DNA of 64,000 nucleotides from Argopecten irradians. Taxonomy: Eukaryota > Mollusca > Bivalvia > Pectinida > Pectinidae. A program made the translations under genes and the position numbers. Each line of letters starts with the position of its first letter. The first letter of the stretch is position 1. The notes beneath the pieces are model-generated. The model saw only the letters and a list, made by a program, of their open reading frames with translations, was not told where the DNA came from and did no database searches. The stretch covers positions 33,481,331 through 33,545,330 of the forward strand of contig NC_091143.1 in the NCBI RefSeq assembly GCF_041381155.1, in the 5' to 3' direction. Shown here piece after piece: positions 1 to 12,034 of this stretch.

Positions 1-1678
1 TGTCAAATATCTTAAATACCTTATTATCAAAACGTCACAAAAAATTGTACAATAACGTAAAAGTGATTGTTTAAAAGACATTCATACATGTTCATGTATA
101 TATAAGAATCTTATTTCAATATTCATATCTCGGTATAGATGTACGTTGATAGGTATATTGGTCATAATTCATATTCGAACTATCGCCTTAACCATAAATA
201 TCCTTTACTTAAATTTAATTGTAATATATTCCAGACATGCCGTTATTATGTAGATTGATCCCAATTATGACTAAGCTAGTTAATATACGTATTGTCGATT
301 GATAAAAGGAAGAATTGTGTGTTTTAAAATTTCACAGACCTTACCTTTAAAGTACACCATCTTAAGCTATTTCTGTCAAATGCACTGCATAACAGGTATA
401 TTGATATAATGTGTCTATTGTTTGTTCGTTGAATAAATCACCTAACACAATGATACACAACTGTTATCTATTCTAACGGAATGTGTCAATAGATTTTAGT
501 ATATTTATTCAGGTATTTGTGGACTTTATTTTCACATTGTCGCATATATGCTGGTATTTATTCACACGCATACAAATGGTATGCGTCAGTTTTGTATTTC
601 AAATTTAGTATTTTAACATAAAAACAATCTAAAATGTTTGATTTTTTTCATAACATTTAAGAATTGATTTTGCGATTTAGACGTATGTTTACATTTCCGC
701 GGTAGTTAAGTTATAACTTATAAAACGCAAATTTATTGCGCGCGATAATAAGTTAATGTGCAGTATCCAGTTTCAATTTAAAAAGTTTGATGAAGACATA
801 GAACTTTGGAAATAAATTTTACAAGTCATGGCTAATTCTGAAGCAAAACATCATTTGAAGACATCGTGTTGCATTAATAATCAACAGATTTATTTGACAG
901 GCGAATAAATGACATGTCAGCATTTTCCGGTGATAGTCAGTGACGCTCTAATTAAGTATAGATAACGTATCTAGGTTGTAGATTTAGTTATTAAATTCCA
1001 AGTCATATTGATGTCTAGTAGGAAATGGAAAAGTGATGAGTTGGGATAAATTCAGGGAAAAAAAACCTTGTGGAGAGATTCAGGGTGTACTTTAAAGGGG
1101 CGATGTAGGAGAGACTGTCACCTCGTACTTTAGAGGAATAGATAGCGGATATGTCTGGGGAGACAACAGAGGGCATTGTTAGACGTTAATATACGATGTA
1201 ACACGGTACATAAAGGACACATACAGGCAGACTTTAACTGACGATCTAACACTGTCAATTATCAAACGTTAATTACCTTTTGAAATCGTCTTACAAGGAA
1301 ATGTTTCGGTAATTAATTGTCATGATCCTTGTTAACATTTGTTAATGCTTTTTCTTTGTTTAGACTTAACAAGCGTTTTATTGCTTTTACATTTGTTGTT
1401 AATTATTACGTGTCAATAGTTACATATTAAATAGTCAATATCCTCCATCATTGATTTTATACGGGCACCTTAATTTAGGGTAAACCTAAGTTAGGGAGTA
1501 AAACCCTTTGTGATTGGATTATATATTTTCAGTTTCGGATAAGGTCACATAACTTCAGAACAATTGCATTTTGAAGTATACAGTTTTAATTTACGACTGC
1601 CATTGTTGTTCAATTATTTCTTGTTTTGCAATAACAATTAAGAGGCCGTAGGTTTGATTGATGTTTTGAGAGACATTA
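1..1678. other. Intergenic, no feature seen
   Basis: AT-rich sequence with no credible ORF, repeat family member or RNA gene recognised. Confidence 0.6.
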
Positions 1679-2049
1679 TTTAAAGATGCTCCACCGCTGA
1701 CAAATGGTATTTTTCTCTATGAAAAAACAGGAGCAGACGAATTAGTATTTTTCTTCAGTTACAGAAGTTAATGACTTAACATCACTACCACCATTGAAAA
1801 GTTTGAGCTTCTTATCTTAATTCAAGATAAAAATATTAAAAATTATTAATTGCGACAGAAAATAACCTACGACACTATTCTCTATATGGATTGAGGTGCT
1901 GATTGCGCATGCACCAAAAGCAAAAAGAAATTATTTTGTATGCATTTCTGTGTTAGTTAAAACACATATAAACACGATTATACTTAATTATAAGTTATAG
2001 TTCAAATGATGGGTATCGTTTATGCTCTGTCGGCGGTGGAGCATCTTAA
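1679..2049 (-). mobile_element. Family A MITE, complete copy 1
   Basis: 371 bp with about 22-bp terminal inverted repeats: TTAAAGATGCTCCACCGC at the left and GCGGTGGAGCATCTTAA at the right, within TTAA. There is no coding potential. The internal conserved part (GATTGCGCATGCACCAAAAGC) is shared with six other copies in this window. Orientation is taken relative to the copy at 56129. Confidence 0.85.
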
Positions 2050-3110
2050 ATTATAAATTGAGTTTAAATCGTTTTTCTTTAAATATATCCATTGTTTCAT
2101 GATAATAACCGCAAAAATTGATTCATCGCAAATATATTTAACCTGATTAAGCGAAAATAATCCATACGCTAAGATATTCATAGTTGTTATCTTACACACG
2201 ATGCTATATAATTATTCTTAAATATAAAGAAAATAATGAGAAGTTTCTGAAAATTAATATATACTTCCAATGTGTATGGCTTTCGATGTTTTGTTCTTTT
2301 TAATTTTGGCAGCATGAACACCACGCCATTAGATATTACCAGAAGCACGACAAAATGCGCCGTGCGGGAGTTTTGCATAAACTGTTTTATAATATACTCC
2401 TTTTTCAAAAGCGCTATTGCCATTTTCTATAGAAACCAGCGTTATTTACAGCAATGACTCACGAATCTGGTCCGGTGCATGACGTGAAGATGTATTAATA
2501 AATCTGGGATTGTCACGCATATCAGAAGTGAACACTGCAATTTTATTAAGCGTTTAAAATGTAAATAGTAGTATCCTCAAAATCTATATTATAAATTCTA
2601 GGCCCACGTATGGGGGTCGGGGGTCAATTTTGCTTAACAGTTAATAAGAAACAATAATGGTACTGTAGAAACGTAATATCAACAAGCTTTGAAAAAACTA
2701 TATGTAATTGGGCCAAGTTTATCTAGATTCACACACGGTACGTTATCAGAACAATCGATATTGTATTCGTATTTAGCTACATCATGGAATACATTATTGA
2801 AATTGATTAGCCTTGATTAAAGACAAAATGATGGTGACGTGTTAATGTCGTCTCACAATCCCTCTATCTCGATAACCCGATTTTCTCTCAATTTCGCAAT
2901 TTTTCTAGAGGTGATGTCGAGATTGCAAGGTCGTGACGCGATACTTCGAAGTCGCCATAACCGTACATGATACGAAAAAAACGTAGTCTACAGAAGCTGA
3001 TAGATACTTTAAATACTTATGATGATTGATAGCCTGACCTGGTTTGATTTGATAACTCAACAGACCGTGCAACATCATGGACATTCTAGTGTGACAAACT
3101 CATTAGGCAT
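2050..3110. other. Intergenic, no feature seen
   Basis: Only short overlapping open frames on both strands (2187-2457), which look like chance. Nothing else is recognised. Confidence 0.55.
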
Positions 3111-3170
3111 TCATTAATGAAGCAATGCTAATTACAGATGTCATTAATGAAGCAATGCTAATTACAGATG
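3111..3170. repeat. Perfect 30-bp tandem duplication
   Basis: A 30-bp unit beginning TCATTAATGAAGCAATGC occurs twice back to back with no mismatch, suggesting a recent slippage event. Confidence 0.95.
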
Positions 3171-3675
3171 TCAATGTATGTGAAGATAACATGATTAAGC
3201 ACATAGTAGAAAGTATGAATTTGTAATTTTGTAAGGCTTGACATGTGATATTCTTAGAAAGCAACGACCGGAATATCCAGGATACATGTATATGAAACAC
3301 TGAACGATAGCTATCTTATGCTGATAATTTTGTTTCTATCTGTATGCATCATATAAAATGTGCAATTAAATGTTATCATTTGTCTTTTATGATATTTTCT
3401 CTGCTTAAATGATTTCTTTAGCTGAATCAACAATAACACAAACGAATTTATTTATCCTAGTGCTAATTTAAAGTTTACTGATGTGCTATTTTTATTTCAG
3501 TATATAGTAAAAAAGTTCTAGAAAGAATAGGATTAATTTCGATATAGATGAATTATGTTTGATGCTGTGTATCATATAATAAATTCACAAATGTAAGAGT
3601 ATTATAATGTGGCATCGCGTGTATATATAGTTAATAGTTGAATTAAAATTTCCAGTTCAATTTAGTATTATATAA

Positions 3676-3891
3676 GGGGCCGCGGTGACGTAGTGGTCGC
3701 TCCGACCCGACACATTACTACAAGCCGTCAATTTCAAGGTCATAATTTCGAATCCTATGTTGGCAGTTCCTGTGTACTGACCGCTAGTCGTTGTGTCTTC
3801 TGCGGGTATTCCGGTTTTACTCCACCAAAAAAGTGAGCATGACATTCAATGACCGCGGTATTTAATAAGACGTTAAACCAAACAAAACAAA
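3676..3891 (+). mobile_element. tRNA-derived SINE, diverged copy
   Basis: Same family as the element at 22224. It has the GGCCGCGGTG start, a decayed B box (TTTCGAATCC near 3745), the ATTCCGGTTTTACTCCACC body and the AAGACGTTAAACC end with an A-rich tail. The body is longer, with a GTACTGACCGCTAG segment shared with the copy at 4553-4773. Confidence 0.75.
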
Positions 3892-4552
3892 TCAGAAGTT
3901 ATATTCGGAAACACCAGGTCAATATTTCATTTGTTACAGTATTATCATGTTAAAACATCGTACCGAAAAAAACGCAATCTTCATTTTTTCATCACAATCC
4001 GAGCGATCCAAGCAACAGCGGGATATTCGGATATAGTATGACTTATTAGACAATAATTTAATTTTATATGATACACTCATTTCTATTGGTTGGATTCGCG
4101 GGTAATTTTAAAAGCGGCAAAGTCATTGGCCAAACTGAATTATTGGATAAGATATCACTGCGTCACAACTCAATTTGTTTTATTATAATTCAAGTATGTA
4201 AATTTACGGTGTGCCGAATTATCACCCGAGTGAGATATCTGAATTAAATTATAAGCAATTATATAACACTATATATATAATAGACGAAAAACTAACGGAC
4301 ATTCTTTTTCATAAATTTCATAAACGGAAGCGTCAATGAAGAATGTCATTCCGTTTTTTGTCTTTGCTTTCATAAAACCAAAAGATATTGAGGATAGTGC
4401 TTAAATAATCTCGTTTGAATTCAAAAATGAAAGGAATCAGTGAACCACGAAAATCAACCTTCGCCAAAATGCCCTGTTCGCAAATTATTTGCCTTGCTAA
4501 TTTAATTCGCTATAGAGTATATAGATCCAGGCCTCGATATCCAGCGGTTAGA

Positions 4553-4773
4553 GGGTTTATTTATTAGATTAACGTTCTATGAACAGCCAGGGTCATGTTA
4601 GGACGTGCCGGGTTATTGGTGGAGTAAAGCCGGAGTACCCGAAGAAAAACCAGCAACCAGCGGTCAGTACCTGATAACTGCCCCACGTGATGTTAGAACT
4701 CACGACCAAGATGTGGAGGGCATGTGGTAATATGTCGAGACATATTTACCAATCGGCCACCTCGGCCTCCCAG
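4553..4773 (-). mobile_element. tRNA-derived SINE, diverged copy on minus strand
   Basis: Reading the minus strand: GGCCGAGGTGGCCGATTGG (A box region), a decayed B box, GTACTGACCGCTGG, GGGTACTCCGGCTTTACTCC, CCTGGCTGTTCATAGAACGT and an AT-rich tail. It lies about 660 bases from the plus-strand copy at 3676-3891 and in opposite orientation, so the pair could form a loose inverted repeat in RNA. Confidence 0.7.
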
Positions 4774-6580
4774 AGGTTAGAGCGGTTCTCCACACTCATC
4801 AAGTGACGTCAGTTTCTAGTCAAATTTTATTCTAAGCGCCATTCAAATAATGGTATCATAATGATATGTATATACATATCTTCTATGATAATATCGAGAC
4901 ATTGATCCCATCTCCAATCTCCATGTCATATATTTACAATGACGTTTATTTGGCAAATAATGTATCACAATTAAATACATAGCTTTAATATCGTTAATTG
5001 AGAGTTTCTGTTTTGATATTTTTTAAATTACGATATCCAAATATGCCTACTGCATATTGCATGTGTACGAGGTCAATACCTCAATTTATCTACTGTCTGA
5101 TTTGTTTTTCTTGCAATTTTACACTTTATATGATAGTATTTAAGTCACAAGGACAAGTTTCACAAACATTCCGTACTTCAGTCAACCTTATTTTCTCTAT
5201 TGGAAAGCATTACATATCTTTAGGGAAGACTCCTTAACTTAAGATGTTTTCTCAAGCTATGTAATGCTTTCCTATGGGGGTTTTAAGTGAAGGAATGTTC
5301 TTTTAAGTTATGGTAACGTCGTGAAACTGGGCCCAGTTGATTCACTTTAACAATATAATTAACTTAATTTGTGTCCTATGTGTAATTAGCATGCAGTCAA
5401 GCCTCTTTAATTCTAATTCGATAGGAACAGCATCAAATACCTTCGTTATCAAAGTATATGAATTGATTTTTATTTGACTATTTAGTGGTTTAAACGAAGA
5501 AAACACCTCAAATTATACACGGTTTTAACTTTAACCATTTCGAGTTAACGAGGTTTAATTGTATATAGCTATACAACATTGTAGATAGGCGTAGAAGAAT
5601 GAAGTTCCAGATGAAAAACATCGAACAAAGGTTGTAGCTGGCAGTTGGTCCGCGTTGGGTCCACAATATCGAGTCAAGATCAGACGCCTTAAACATTCCA
5701 AAAATTACTTCCTGTTAAGTCCCATTATATTCCATTCGCCAAATCTTTAAAGCAATAACAGAAGCACCAAATAAGATTGACTATATAGACTTTTTATAAG
5801 ACATCAGTCAACCTTATTAACACTATTTCGAATAAAAAATGGAGATGTTTTTATCATCCAAAAGCATTTTATTCCTTTAAAACATACATGTAACATTACA
5901 AAAACATATATTTCCCGCAGAATTTCCAAATGATCTACTAATTATTCACATCATTAGTTGTACATGCATCATTGAAATCATCATTGTTGCACATGATGTG
6001 TCTTGTTTTGATAGATCGTTACATGTTATGTAAAATGACAATGTAAAGTGTAATGCATTGCCGAAGTGTGTAATTAACAAATTAATCATATCATACTTAT
6101 TAACATATAATTATCATACTGAAATGTTGAGGAAACGCCATGATAAGATTTAGCTGACTTAAACACTCTCGTAGATCGTAATACTGACTTTACATCATTA
6201 ACTAATGATATACTTTCTAGAGCGATTCATAATATAAGGTTGGAAAACGCCTTTCATGTTATAGCATAAAAGTCGTGATAATAGTTGTAACAAAATCTCG
6301 ATAAATCAAAATCTTTATTAATACAAATTGAAAATTGTGTATCTTAATAAAACTCATTTGCTTTATATGGTAGTTTTTCAAAATTTCAAATGTCCAGTTT
6401 TAATATAAAAAATGAATTTAACATTATAGACATTGCATTTTTGTTATTGATTCAATAACAATTGAGTACACAATTTCAGATATAGATAAGACGAAGCCAA
6501 TAAGAAAAACAGGAATTGTTTTCTGATCATAAAATACACTTCCAATAAATGAGATAACATCAGAAATATATGAATATTAA
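4774..6580. other. Intergenic, no feature seen
   Basis: AT-rich sequence with chance ORFs only. GGAAAGCATTACATATCTTTA near 5200 and AGCTATGTAATGCTTTCC near 5255 form a small inverted pair that may be a decayed foldback. Confidence 0.5.
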
Positions 6581-7068
6581 ACTTTAAAGTTATATGTGCC
6601 GTACTTTTCATACTCACGAATCAAGAAGAGCTTTTGATATGTTATTCGCCACCAATAGTTACAAACATTTTGAGAATTACAATACTGACAAAGTATAGGC
6701 CTTTTATGTGTTTTATAAAAGCTCAAAATAAATGTTGCCAGTACTGTCAAAATCTATGATTTTGATATCGATAGTGCAGTAAAAGACTACGCTTGACTTG
6801 ATCAAACCAAGAAGCCAAGTTGTGGTCCACCATTTCATTTCATATTTTTACGATGATAATATTCATTGTAAATTGGCGTCATCAATATGTCTTCATCGAA
6901 ATAGAGAGAAATCACATCAAAACAAGAACTACAATGTAATACCTATAAAGCTTCATACATGTTTGTCCGTGCCTTTGAACTATTTCCACAGCATCGGTTT
7001 TAAATTGTTAATAGACAAAATATAGGATGTCAAAATTCTCCTTCATTTATGACACATATAACTTTAAA
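6581..7068 (+). mobile_element. Family C MITE, diverged copy 1
   Basis: The left end is ACTTTAAAGTTATATGTGCC and the right end is GACACATATAACTTTAAA, its inverse. The family phrases TTTTCATACTCACGAATCAA and AAGCCAAGTTGTGGTCCA are present; the second half is strongly decayed. Confidence 0.7.
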
Positions 7069-7971
7069 TGGTTGCATAATTGACCTTAGTGTTTCCATCA
7101 CTAAATTGTCGAACTATGGAATATTTCAAGAATCGGAAATTTCAAAAACATGAAAGTGCGTATGATCATTCCCTGGTGTATAGTAAAACATTAAAGAACA
7201 TTTTATTGTGCAATAAAAACATTGCACAAACCTCTCGTTTAAGGAAAGGGACTAGATACAGGCTATTATACACCAAAGTTATAAAAATTAGGTTTTGTTT
7301 TTGAAATAATTAACTAATTATAATATAGAATAATTATAACATTACCATTCATTTTTTATGTTTAATTTAGATTAACAATAAATATACGTGATCGATAGGA
7401 ATATAATTTCAATGATAATTTGTAAAAATGTGGTTGAAATATTCCACCTAAGTTTACAAATAACTTTAACTTTTGTGAGCAGTATATTACAACCATACAC
7501 AAAATAGTAAATATTACATACTTATATGTTCAGGATTAACCCGGGAACAGCCTTCATAATAAATGGATTTCATAATCTTAGCACATGTACAAACTAATTT
7601 ACAATTTGATTGTAAATGCCACACTTATCAACAGCACGTCCACATAACACGAATACATTTACATAAGCAACAAGACAAAATGATAAACATTTGTGAATAT
7701 GAAAATAAATTAACAAGTTGATTTATGACCAAGGATAAATATATGCACCAGTTGTCAGTTGGTCAACACTATTAAGATCTATTTGCGGTATAATTACATA
7801 CGCGTGGAATATATTTAATGTGAATCAGGGAACCAACTGCGTTTCGATATTATATCATTCCATTGTGTTTTGTTACGTAATAAAATAGAAATCGATTAAA
7901 AGATAAAATGTATACTATGTAACACCTTTCTTCGCGTGTGATTGTAATCCGCGTATTTGAATATAATATCG
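7069..7971. other. Intergenic, no feature seen
   Basis: AT-rich, no coding or repeat signal recognised. Confidence 0.55.
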
Positions 7972-8286
7972 TTAGATTCTCCATCGCCGAAAGATTTGAA
8001 CAATAATTTGTGTTTTTAATTAGTGTACATACATCTAATTCACACAAAAAAAAAATGAAATAATTCATTTTGCTTTAGGTGCATTCGCAATCCATTTAGA
8101 AGATAGTGCCAGAGAATTTTTCGGGACGCAATTAATTATTTTAATCTTATTTTGAAGTAAAAATAAAGCCAAAAAAAATTCAATGGTGTAAAGTAAGTAA
8201 TTTTTGTAGCTGAAGAAAAAACTTATTCTTCTTCTCCTGTATTTGATAGAGAAAAAATACCATTTGTCAAGGATGGGGCATCTTTA
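7972..8286 (+). mobile_element. Family A MITE, decayed copy 2
   Basis: The left end is mutated (TTAGATTCTCCATCGCCGA) and the right end reads GGGGCATCTTTAG. Internally it keeps GGTGCATTCGCAATCCAT, TTTTTCGGGACGCAATTAAT and the GTAAAGTAAGTAATTTTTGT block of the family. Confidence 0.65.
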
Positions 8287-9000
8287 GAAAAAATCGATAC
8301 AGAAAAAAGTTGTCAGCATAAGTAGAATAAAACCATATGGCTCTTAATCGCCATATTAAATAACCTTGGAAACATAGTTAGATATCAAACCGTGAAATCT
8401 AATCGACGCGGAAATATTTTGGTTTACAGTAATTATTTTGTTACTTTCAACATTGATGGGATAATAATTACATTTGAAAGGTAACTAATATCAAGTAGGC
8501 ATCCACATACACTTAGCATGGAAATTTACGCGAGGAGAAAATTTACGCTAATTACGCGAAGATGGTTTGATTGCGTAAATTCTCCAAAAATAGCAACATC
8601 ACAAAAATTGTAGTCACTCAAAATAACTGGGTATGTTTCCCCCTTTACACCGGGTAGCCTCATCCGGTTAGCTGGTTATCTTGCGATTCGCGAAATTTAA
8701 CACTGGTGAAAATATTCACGTCTACAGTAGCTGTTTCATAATAAATGTATGTCGTAGAATAATTTGTTTCATGAAATACTTTAGATTCCTATAAAAAAAA
8801 TCAAGTTCGTTTAACAAGAAACTTATCTTAATCATAAAATTGTTGTTAAACAGTGATTCCCATAACATTTTGCCAAATTATTTTAACAATAAATTCGTTT
8901 ATCTTAATCAGAAATCTGTTGTTAACAATGATTCAAAATATTTTTTAACAATTGTACCCATGGTAACAATACATAACAAAAATATCCGGAACAGCATTCT
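8287..9000. other. 3' flank of the deacetylase-like gene
   Basis: Contains two diverged repeats of TTATCTTAATCA-GTTGTTAA-CA-TGATTC (about 8822 and 8898) and CGCGAAATT-type motifs near 8560-8700. A clear AATAAA on the minus strand close to the stop codon was not found, so the transcript end is unplaced. Confidence 0.45.
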
Positions 9001-11439
9001 TTAACATTGCCATGGTCTGTTGTTTGGTAGATTCTGTAAAGGTGTCGGTTTCTTCATCCATTCGATAATATCCTTAATGGCCAAGATATACACGTCATTC
9101 ATTGAACTCAGTTTGTCAACAAACATTTGCAACCCCTCTAGATTTTTAGTATAGAATGGGTGCGAAAACCAAATATGGCGGAGATGTATTCCAAAAGGAG
9201 CCTTGTTCGTTTGATAATGAGCCTTGAAATTGTTCCAAAGGAAGTTGAATGTGTCGTTTGCAGTAGGGGGAGAAAACATGCAGCCATCGACATAATTACA
9301 GATGTACATATTTTTATAGTCTATAATAGGAGTGTTCGGAACCTCCCATAGACCTGGGTAGGCATCTTTTGGACAATCTGGGATTACACAAGAATGCTTC
9401 CATCCATAGTCTAGGGTAAATGGCCAATATTTATCGCCTGTGTTTTCTCGGGGTACAGTTAGAGTAGAGTCGTACAGATAGCCATATTTCATGACCTTTT
9501 CGAATTGACCGTCCCCTAATGGTTTCAGGTTAGGGCTTCTCCAGCCTTCAGGTTTGATGTCGAGTTGACCTAAATCTCCTATCTGTGACATCATTTCATC
9601 GTTAAGGACATGCTGGTTGTTAAAATGGACACCATTATAACCCTTGTTTGCGATTTCCATTCCGCGATTTTTCAAAAGTTTCAAGTACATTCTGAACGTA
9701 CCGGCCTGAGAGACAAAAAACGTTGCACTTACCGGACAGTTGTCTGGATTCTTCCGAGAGGCCGGAAGTAACCTATTGAGCTTTCCGTATACCTGATAGT
9801 TCACTACGCCATCCAGTGTGAAGAACACCATTTGGGGAGTATCCGATACCGGAAGTCCTCCAGGAATACTTGTACCAGCACAATAACAATCCGGTAGGTG
9901 GCAGTTTACTTCCTGTTGACATTTTTCGTTAGGAATTGGACCCGGTAAGCGTATTTTGTGTTTAACTTCCGGTGTCTTTGCTGTTGATGGTGGTAGTTGC
10001 CATGGCGTCGTCGTTGGTTTTGGTGCTTCAGTCGTTGTTGTTGGTGTCGGAGTTGTTGTAGTGGTTGTTGTAGTTGTTGTTGGTTTTGGTGTTGTTGTTG
10101 TCGTCGAAGTTGTGGTTGGCTTGGGTGTTGTTGTCGTTGTTGGTGTCGGAGTTGTTGTAGTAGTAGTTGTTGTTGTTGTTGCCGTTGTGGTTGTTGTTGG
10201 TTTTGGCGTTGTTGTCGTTGTTGTTGGTTTTGGCGTTGTTGTCGTTGTTGTTGGTTTTGGTTTTGGCGTTGTTGTCGTTGTTGTTGGTTTTGGCGTTGGC
10301 GTTGTTGTCGTTGTTGTTGGTTTTGGCGTTGTTGTGGTTGTGGTTGTTGGTGTTGTTGTTGTTGGTCTTGGAGTTGTTGTTGTCGTCGTCGTCGTAGTTG
10401 AAGTAGTAGTAGTTGTTGTTGTTGTACGTGGTTTTGGAGTTGCCAAACCACATCCCCAGGGTTCAAAGCTGGAAAGTTCAGAAAGTTTAGTCGGACGTTT
10501 CATCCACTCCAGCATCTGTTTGACGTTGACAATATAAACGCCTGGGTACTGCATCATATCGTGTATAGCCCTGTCCATAGCCTTAAAGTTATTTGGGGAC
10601 ATAAACCAAGCATAATGCATGTTAAACCCTAATGGAGCCCTGTTACCATTATAGTGACTGAGGAAATTGTCCATGATGTACTTATAGGCCTGCGCTTCCG
10701 TATCCGGTCTGTTATAACAACCGTCGACATAAGCACACGAAAACTGGTCCTTAAAATCTCGCATCGCGTTAACAGGAACTTCCCAAAATCCTTTATGTTT
10801 TTGGTAGGGACATGGTGTAATCTGACAATTATATGACCATCCAAAGTCTAGAGTAAACGGGAAAGGATTTCTATCACGCATATGCGCCCGTTTGTGCGTT
10901 AATGAAATATCATATTGGAATCCGAGTCTTTCCAGCATGTCTACCTGACTGTCCCCGGCCGTCTGTAGGAAAGGGCTTCTCCAACCGATAATATCTTTAG
11001 CATTTGCTCCAGCAAGATTGATGATATTGTTCTTTTGGTCACGGGCCTCACGCAACACTTTCGAGCCAGTGTCTATGTGGGTATGGGTAACACTATGCAC
11101 GGCAAGTTCGTATCCTAAATCTTTATACTCCCGAACAACATTATACTGCGTATATTCATGTGAGATGTACAATGTCGGAGTGATTGGACATCCATTGGGA
11201 TTTTTTCGTTCTCTACTAAAAAGAACTTTGTAATAGTCTTCTGCAGACCCAGTAACAGCATCGTCTAATCCGAAATACACCATCTGGGGAATATCACTAC
11301 GGTTCATGAAATGTTCCAGTGTACTACAGAAACAATGTGGCAGAAAGCAATTCACACCTTGTCGACAGCCAGACTGTGGAAACGCTGATACAGCGACTGG
11401 CAAGAGTAAAACGAGGAGGCAGCTCGATATCAGATACAT
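9001..11439 (-). CDS. Secreted double-domain chitin-deacetylase-like protein with mucin-like linker
   Basis: Predicted 812-residue secreted protein of the polysaccharide deacetylase (NodB, carbohydrate esterase 4) family, expected to act on chitin or a related extracellular polymer. The ATG at 11439 is chosen because the frame opens further only to a TTG at 11466, with an in-frame stop just upstream, and because it starts directly with a signal peptide (MYLISSCLLVLLLPVAVSA). Domain 1 (about residues 20-335) has a CxLPxCxC cysteine motif, LDDAV (catalytic and metal Asp, about 59-60), HSVTH (metal His pair, about 115-119), WRSPF, DFGW and LGFNMH, so all five NodB motifs are present. Residues about 339-490 are Thr/Pro repeats, probably O-glycosylated. 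Domain 2 (about 500-812) repeats the cysteine motif, WRSPN, LDYGW and FGIHL, but has LDG for LDD and no HxxxH, so it is probably non-catalytic. No chitin-binding domain is seen. The frame has no intron. The family call is firm; the substrate is inferred. Confidence 0.9.
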   Translation of the reverse strand: MYLISSCLLVLLLPVAVSAFPQSGCRQGVNCFLPHCFCSTLEHFMNRSDIPQMVYFGLDDAVTGSAEDYYKVLFSRERKNPNGCPITPTLYISHEYTQYNVVREYKDLGYELAVHSVTHTHIDTGSKVLREARDQKNNIINLAGANAKDIIGWRSPFLQTAGDSQVDMLERLGFQYDISLTHKRAHMRDRNPFPFTLDFGWSYNCQITPCPYQKHKGFWEVPVNAMRDFKDQFSCAYVDGCYNRPDTEAQAYKYIMDNFLSHYNGNRAPLGFNMHYAWFMSPNNFKAMDRAIHDMMQYPGVYIVNVKQMLEWMKRPTKLSELSSFEPWGCGLATPKPRTTTTTTTTSTTTTTTTTTPRPTTTTPTTTTTTTPKPTTTTTTPTPKPTTTTTTPKPKPTTTTTTPKPTTTTTTPKPTTTTTATTTTTTTTTTPTPTTTTTPKPTTTSTTTTTPKPTTTTTTTTTTPTPTTTTEAPKPTTTPWQLPPSTAKTPEVKHKIRLPGPIPNEKCQQEVNCHLPDCYCAGTSIPGGLPVSDTPQMVFFTLDGVVNYQVYGKLNRLLPASRKNPDNCPVSATFFVSQAGTFRMYLKLLKNRGMEIANKGYNGVHFNNQHVLNDEMMSQIGDLGQLDIKPEGWRSPNLKPLGDGQFEKVMKYGYLYDSTLTVPRENTGDKYWPFTLDYGWKHSCVIPDCPKDAYPGLWEVPNTPIIDYKNMYICNYVDGCMFSPPTANDTFNFLWNNFKAHYQTNKAPFGIHLRHIWFSHPFYTKNLEGLQMFVDKLSSMNDVYILAIKDIIEWMKKPTPLQNLPNNRPWQC
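10000..10425 (-). repeat. Thr/Pro-coding low-complexity trinucleotide tract
   Basis: An ACN-codon array, read as GTN on the plus strand, encodes runs of Thr broken by PKP and PTP. It forms the mucin-like linker between the two deacetylase-like domains. It also creates long spurious ORFs in four other frames on both strands (Val-rich, Gln-rich, Asn-rich, Cys-rich). Such arrays are prone to length change between individuals. Confidence 0.9.
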
Positions 11440-11578
11440 TGTAGAAAAGTCTACACAACAGTCCAATGCCTTGTGTAATATAAGGTTACATACACAGCTC
11501 TAACAGGTAGCGCACTCCTGGCCAGAAGCTGTCACATGCGATTACCACGACAGAATGATGGGACACTGTGTCGGAGAC

Positions 11579-11590
11579 CTATATATATAC
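11579..11590 (-). promoter_or_regulatory. TATA-like box of the full-length deacetylase-like gene
   Basis: An alternating TA run reads GTATATATATAG on the minus strand, about 140 bases upstream of the ATG at 11439. A start site about 30 bases downstream would give a leader of roughly 110 nt with no intron. The same box lies at the same distance from the truncated copy. TA runs occur elsewhere in this AT-rich DNA, so the call rests on position. Confidence 0.45.
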
Positions 11591-12034
11591 ATTCTCACCT
11601 GTACAAATGTGGACGCCCGTATCTCAGTCGTTCAATGTTAACACAGGTACATAGGTGACAACGAGTTCGGCTTCCTACACATTTCGTGATACTTTACACA
11701 AAGCCTGGTCTCTGGTACACGTGCGACTCCACCCTCCGCTCTAACTTGACTTTGATTGGACTGTCAATAAAGTGAATTCCGGTAATAAACGACACATGCA
11801 GTGTGAAACATCAATCGGGATTGTCACCTACCATGCATGTTTAGGGTCGCCGAAGTCACGATGAGTTGTGTTTTATTATATTCACATTTATCAAAGAACG
11901 AAAAGTGAATATCATAGTAGTTATAAAAGATTTAATTCACAATACATTATGTAGTTGAACGGCAACTTAACTTTATAATCGGAGAAGTTCATTTCTTGGA
12001 AACCATGGTATGTTTTTTTTGATTCTTTTACGCC

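Noticed and set aside
9956-10537. Long plus-strand ORFs rich in Val/Gly, Cys/Trp or Leu, and minus-strand Gln-rich and Asn-rich ORFs
   Set aside because: They are frame shadows of the Thr-coding trinucleotide repeat in the deacetylase-like gene; the composition follows directly from the GTN/ACN array.
11440-11466. N-terminal extension MDCCVDFST of the deacetylase-like gene
   Set aside because: The first codon is TTG, not ATG. The ATG at 11439 begins a clean signal peptide. The same applies to 13095-13121 in the copy.
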